Shown piece after piece: positions 58,859 to 64,000 of a DNA stretch of 64,000 nt; position 1 is the stretch's first letter; every line of letters begins with the position of its first letter. The stretch spans positions 35,887,168 through 35,951,167 of the forward strand of contig NC_092569.1 in the NCBI RefSeq assembly GCF_037975245.1, in the 5' to 3' direction. The DNA is from Apostichopus japonicus (Eukaryota; Echinodermata; Holothuroidea; Aspidochirotida; Stichopodidae). A program made the translations under genes and the position numbers. Under the pieces are notes generated by a model. It saw nothing but the letters and a program-made list of their open reading frames with translations. It was not told the origin of the DNA and ran no database searches.

Positions 58859-59567
58859 TTAAATGTGACTAGCTTTATTACATTGAATAAGATATCTAAT
58901 TCAGTTGGTTTACTATACTTGGATAAAATACACAAATGACAATAAAATCTGGAAGTTTGTTACATGCTCTTTACCATTCTCCTTCTCCCATAAGTACTTT
59001 CGTTTGGCTACTTTTTTTCCCCTCCGAATCACTCCTGCCCCTCCCCCTGCCCCCTCAACCGATGTGGTGGAATGCTGAATACAACAGTCTGGTAAACTGT
59101 GTCCAAGCAGATGTTGATGCAAACTGACTCTAAAGTTTTCAACTTGCAAGGAAGAAGTGAAAAGATTAATAGAACATGACTGGTTGTGGAAAGATAAAAA
59201 AAAAATGTTTACCAAGGAAAATAACCACTTCCTTAAAATGGTGGGTCCCTGTTGGCAAAAACGGATGTAGGAGGGTATTTCTGACAGGGGATATAGTGTT
59301 ATTTGGGGCCACCCGGGCCAAAGGGAGAGAGACCTGATGAGGTCAAGAGGGTGAAGCCTGAAGTGGAAGCTACTGCACTTCCAGGCACTTTGTGTGATTT
59401 TCAAGCAGAAAAACACATGTGAGAAAGAATTATCTTTGAAATACATCTTTTTTAGGGGGCAAATTATTTGAGGAGTAAACACCACTCACATTTCCCCATC
59501 CTAGCTTGTTCCTGCATCTGGAAGGGTCACCTTCAATTTCGTTTCGAATCTGGCACCAAAAATTTAA

Positions 59568-59910
59568 AGATATCTTTAGTGGCTCCAATTATAGCACGCT
59601 ATAGCTAGGAAAGTTTTGTGATTACGTAATCGACCTGCCACCGTCTTAAACGACCCGGCTCTTCAATTAGCCTGCATAACTGAATTCTAACACCATTAGG
59701 CTCTCTTTGTGAACACTGTGTTGAAATATGTTCATGTCTACAGTGTAGTTAATCATAAAGCGTTCACACAAGGACCCTCATACAAGAAAAATTTGTAGCA
59801 GGCGTTGCAGACTAAAAGAGGTCATTTTACGAGCAAGGCAGGTCGATTACGTAATCTCAAGAAAGTTTTCCATGATAGCGTGCTATAGTTGGGGTCTATA
59901 CAGCAGACCT
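59568..59910. mobile_element. MITE related to the TTAA family, with long inverted arms
   Basis: Arms of about 75 bp (59568-59642 and about 59838-59910) are inverse to each other, including TAGCACGCTATAG/CTATAGCGTGCTA-like parts and GATTACGTAATCGACCTGCC against its complement. GGCTCCAATTATAGCACGCT resembles the TTAA-family end. A TTAA precedes it, but the right flank is TTCA. No ORF. Confidence 0.8.
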
Positions 59911-60239
59911 TTCAGCAGTGGCACAAAACTTATATCCTGTAACATTTTTGCAGTTTTTCCACACATGAAGATTCCTCAGAGTGGGGGGGGGGTTGTCTAG
60001 ACGGGGCGGGGCACGATCACCGGTGTCCCGAACTGTCTTTATGGGCCTGACCCTCCTAATCAATTTCTATGGGAAGTACACACCCCCTCTACGCCACAAT
60101 TTCAACACAATTATCATAATTGTAGCTAAAATTTGCTATCCTTGTCTGGTTGCATAAATTATGTCATTCAGCCAAATGTAAACAACAGACCGTAGCGATC
60201 AACTGCCTTGCAACATACAGTACTCCTCGTTACTATTGA

Positions 60240-60347
60240 TGTGTTGTGACAAGTAAAAGTTCGCTCCTGGGAAGACGGTCTGACATATGGTGGGATTTGA
60301 TCATCCTTGTGGTCCGTCTTCGCTGCGAAGATGAATTGAATAAATAT
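60240..60347 (+). other. candidate 5' untranslated exon of the last gene
   Basis: A locally GC-richer segment ends in AATAT|GTAAGT, a strong donor, and the next good acceptor with a start codon downstream is at 61954. The 5' limit is unknown. This is inference without transcript support. Confidence 0.3.
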
Positions 60348-60359
60348 GTAAGTATGCCA

Positions 60360-61950
60360 GATAAATAATATTTAGCCAAATGTCACAGAATCTCATACGG
60401 CGTTACTCATTTTATACAAGATACAGTAGTAAGCCTAACCTGCCCTAAGTTATAGGCGTAACACCTGGCTAAGTTACTGTAGTCCTTGACCGAAGTCTCG
60501 GTATCATGTCATATCTTATATAGGGTAAATAATTTCACTGATTAGGCTAGTACCAGGGAATCAAAGAATGAATGATAAACAGTATATCTGAGTTATAAAT
60601 GCATGTACGCTATTACAACCATAGTACGTACGTGTCAAAACACAAAGGTTTACTGTAAACCTGTAGTGTAGGCCTAAGTGTAAGGGCAGATTCCCTCCAA
60701 GAAACATGGAAATTGGTGCCTAAACCTGAAGATTTTACAAAATGGTCCAGAGCTAAGTAAAAGTCACCATTTATTGTACAAGGTTATTAATGTTCAGCAT
60801 TGGTTACATTGGCAGCTTTTTTTTGCTTTTAAGACAGTACAGTCACTGCATGTTGTCACAGTGGTGATTAATTGGGGACTGTATTTTAAGCTATCTATGA
60901 TAACATTTAAGTTTGCACTTGCAATGTACATGTAAAGCACCCATGGAATTAGTCATGATGTTAAACTACAGTTTCCCCTGTTGCAAAACATAGAGAACAT
61001 ATGTATGTTTTGTTTTACTATTTTTACCCATTTTCTTCTTTTTAATCAGAATTGTGTGAACAGAATTTGCATTTGTAGTTTGCTATGTCGCCTATACTCT
61101 ACCTGCTGTTTGATGGAGGTTTTAAACACAGTAAATACTATAGCATCATTGTGTAACATGAGTAGTTATGGCGTTAAAGGGGTTCTGGGCTAATCTGTTA
61201 GGACTTTCCTGCGGAGTGAGGCATAGCGAGATAGACTCAGGCTAGATAAAGTAACATACACTATGTGTTGCCTGCTTTTTGTATGTATGTATTTACGAGG
61301 TATATCTCATGCCATCCAAAACTAACACAATTACGGCTGCTACTAAACTATTAACTTACATATAACATTGAAATATACATATCCCTCTAAATACTTTCAA
61401 TATGCAAATTTGCTCCACTTGACATTATAGACAATTTACATAATTGCACAGCTCTTACAATAGTGATAATAATAAATAATAATAATTTATTCTTATATAA
61501 CGCTTTACATCAAAAGAGTGATCTCAAAGCAGCTTCACAGAAACGCATGAAATAATACAATCTAAAAATATTGCATCCTAAGAATTACAGAAATAATTAA
61601 CTTAACAATAATTATTAAAAAACAATAAAATTTAGAAATTAAAGACAAAATCAATAAAATATGACAGCAAACCCCTCCTTCTCCACCTCATCAGCCAGCT
61701 GCCCTTATCCTTGCTCTGCCCTCATCAATCCTGATGGTGTAGAACTTTAATTATTCATGAATATGCAAAGTTTATTTTCCTTCTGAAAGTTATTTGGTTC
61801 ATGATTACAATAGGCCTATATATTGTTCTGTCTTTGAAGATTTGCATACGTTTGCATACATTTGCATGACAGACTTTGGTAGATTTCTTCTAAGTTCACA
61901 ACTGGTTTAATCAAAGATTCTTTTATTTTCATTTTCTTCTTTTGTACTTT
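60360..61950. other. probable first intron of the last gene, with LINE/SINE tail
   Basis: Mostly unrecognised. At 61460-61570 an AATAATAATTTATTCTTATA run with ACGCTTTACATC looks like the 3' tail of a retroelement on the minus strand. A 65-bp segment at about 61669-61733 is repeated at 62751-62814. Confidence 0.45.
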
Positions 61951-61993
61951 TCAGCTTCAGTGGTATGTAACAGACAAGAGAGGCAAATAGAAG

Positions 61994-62864
61994 ATGACAG
62001 ACATACCAGCAGGAGCGGTAAGTGATGGGGTGGAGCAAACCCCATCACTGATTACACCGAAAAATATGGTAGGTACCTTACTGTGTACTCAGCTAGTACA
62101 GTATGCTGTGTATACAGTAATGTATATGGTATGCTATGCACACACTATGCACACAGTATTGTGTATGGTATGCTATGCACACTGTGTATTGTATGCTATG
62201 CACACAGTACTGTGTATGGTATGCTATGCACACAGTACTGCGTATGGTATGCTATGCACACAGTACTGTGAATGGTATGCTATGCAAACAGTACTGTGTA
62301 TTGTATGCTATGCACACAGTACTGTGTATGGTATGCTACGCACACAGTACTGTGTATGATATGATAATAATACTAATAATAATAATTATAACACTTATAA
62401 CACAGTGCACCACAACCATGTGTCCCCCGGGGGACTTCCCATAGGGTGCAGCCACAAACTGGCGCACGCAACTATATTTACAAGTTACCTTGCAGGTAAC
62501 TACACAGTACTTCGTATGGTATGGTATACACACAGTACTGTGTACAGTAAGCTATGCACACAGTACTGTGTATAGTATGCTACGCACACAGTACTGCGTA
62601 TGGTATGCTATGCACACAGTACTGTACATGTACAAATTGAGTGTCACTCAGACTTGTATAATAAATATCCAACTTATAATCTGACTTTGTAAAGTTCTAA
62701 GAATTACTCATAATCGACAGAAGATTAACCAGGTTTAAAGTTTCTGGGACCAAACCCCTCCTTCTCCACCTCATCAGCCTGCCCTTATCCTTACTCTGCC
62801 CTCATCAATCCTCTAAAGCAATTTTCACGAATTTGCAATTTTTCAGGACGATGAACAGCTCACT
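61994..62864 (+). CDS. possible 5' end of a gene running past the window
   Basis: The acceptor TTTTCAG at 61954 opens an exon with ATG at 61994, coding MTDIPAGA and ending at GCG|GTAAGT (62017). An 18-nt exon at 62847-62864 (TTTTTCAG|GACGATGAACAGCTCACT|GTGAGT) continues in frame as DDEQLT. Both exons have good splice signals and phase 0. Only 14 residues are visible, so the protein cannot be named, and no further exon is clear before the window ends. The intron between them is filled by a minisatellite. Confidence 0.38.
62090..62636. repeat. 28-bp minisatellite with CACAGTACTGTG palindrome
   Basis: About fifteen copies of a unit made of GCTATGCACACAGTACTGTG and TATGGTAT, broken by a non-repeat insert at about 62360-62505. 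The palindrome CAGTACTG is also the core of the array at 1436-1660. Confidence 0.93.
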
Positions 62865-63054
62865 GTGAGTATTTACCTTTTTTAACCATCAAAATTCATT
62901 TGGAATGTATACTTACTTTACAGTAACTTCTCACCCATCAGACATTTACTGACTTACCTTTTATTCCAAATCAAACATTTATCCATGGAATAACTCTTGA
63001 ACTACTGTAACTGTTAACATCATTTGAGCCTTTACAGAACTCATTGTTCATAAT

Positions 63055-63628
63055 TACTGTCACCATCAAACATGTACAGTGTTCTCTAACCATGAAACAA
63101 GTACAGAATAATCCACTTAGAACTCATCATCTTACATGTACAGTGTTCTCTAACCATGAAACAAGTACAGAATAATCACCTTAGAACTCATTATCAAACA
63201 TGTACAGTGTTTTCTAACCATGAAACAAGTACATAATAATCAACTTAGAACTCATCATCTAACATGTACAGTGCTTTCTAACCATGAAACAAGTACATAA
63301 TAATCAACTTAGAACTCATTATCTAACATGTACAGTGTTCTCTAACCATGAAACAAGTACATAATAATCAACTTAGAACTCATCATCTAACATGTACAGT
63401 GTTTTCTAACCATGAAACAAGTACAGAATAATCACCTTAGAACTCATTATCAAACATGTACAGTGTTTTCTAACCATGAGACAAGTACATAATAATCAAC
63501 TTAGAACTCATTATCTAACATGTACAGTGCTTTCTAACCATGAAACAAGTACATAATAATCAACTTAGAACTCATCATCTATTAAACATGTACAGTGTTT
63601 TCTAACCATGAAACAAGTACAGAATAGA
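63055..63628. repeat. 61-bp minisatellite
   Basis: About nine copies of a unit with AACATGTACAGTGTTTTCTA, ACCATGAAACAAGTACATAA and TAATCAACTTAGAACTCAT. Two subtypes alternate (ATAATAATCAACTTAG and AGAATAATCACCTTAG), a sign of higher-order duplication. Confidence 0.94.
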
Positions 63629-63629
63629 A

Positions 63630-64000
63630 CTATCAAACATGCTGTAACAAAGAAATTGAAAGATTGTTTTAGTTCTGATTATATGCGAATCAATGCAAAT
63701 GTCCAAATCTTGGGAGAGTTTTATTCCTTTAACTGCTTCCACACCCTCATACTTTCTTCCTTGTGTAATTTGTTGCCATTGTGATACATTTTGCAGCAAT
63801 CACTCTGTTAATGATAAATTTTCAGATTTCATCCTTAAAAGAATCTTGTCTTTATACAGTTCATGCAGAGTTTTGCTTCCCTAATTTCACATGCTATGTT
63901 ATAGTACTAAACTTATCCAGCATTGTCCAATATCCTAAAGCAGTGCTGCAAATCTCAGAATTATAACTGCAGCATTCAATTGCATCTTACTACCCTTAGA
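63630..64000. other. window end, no gene recognised
   Basis: An ORF with an acceptor-like TTTTCAG before ISSLKESC lies at 63826 onward, but it has no matching donor and no recognisable domain. It could be an exon of the preceding partial gene. Confidence 0.3.

Noticed and set aside
61994-62359. 121-codon ORF running on from the ATG at 61994
   Set aside because: After the eighth codon it reads through a strong GTAAGT donor into the 28-bp minisatellite, giving a repetitive Cys/Tyr/Ala/His string.
63055-63628. Regular repeats considered as a CRISPR array
   Set aside because: The units are contiguous with no unique spacers, and the genome is eukaryotic.

Overview
This is a 64 kb piece of an AT-rich animal nuclear genome. 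Genes are split by GT-AG introns, and intergenic and intronic DNA is full of minisatellites, (TA)n tracts, miniature inverted-repeat elements, tRNA-derived SINE heads and decayed non-LTR retrotransposon pieces. The protein types, TTAGGG-type repeat tracts and repeat load suggest a marine invertebrate, probably a deuterostome such as an echinoderm; that placement is inference, not proof. There is no bacterial-style operon, CRISPR array or phage.

Layout. (1) 2971-11503, minus strand: a type II membrane protein with a filamin-type repeat and an NXPE/PC-esterase-like SGNH hydrolase domain, in two exons around a 6.7 kb intron full of repeats (hAT-like MITE, ~100 bp-arm inverted repeat, foldback element, ACCAGG minisatellite, reverse-transcriptase remnant). 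(2) 11504-19664: no gene recognised; dispersed repeats. (3) 19665-24586, plus: a seven-exon single-pass membrane protein of 425 residues with a pentraxin-like ectodomain, an EGF-like module and an acidic tail; I know no named family with this architecture. (4) 27031-33628, plus: GTF3C5, the TFIIIC subunit of RNA polymerase III transcription, 7 exons, 509 aa. (5) 33629-39635: intergenic repeats, including telomere-like DNA inside an inverted-repeat element and a tRNA-derived SINE. (6) 39636-56780, plus: DHX36 (RHAU), the DEIH-box G-quadruplex helicase, 21 exons, 995 aa, with the N-terminal RHAU-specific motif and all helicase motifs intact. (7) 56781-61954: minisatellite, and TTAA-flanked MITEs, one split by a LINE 3' end. 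(8) 61994 onward: probable 5' end of a further plus-strand gene running out of the window, with an 18-nt microexon.

GTF3C5 and DHX36 are conserved housekeeping genes on the same strand but share no pathway. The pentraxin-like receptor and the filamin/PC-esterase protein are surface or secretory-pathway proteins with less conserved architectures and are the most interesting coding content. Exon limits were read by eye from splice consensus, frame continuity and, for GTF3C5 and DHX36, my knowledge of the human proteins; no alignment was run.
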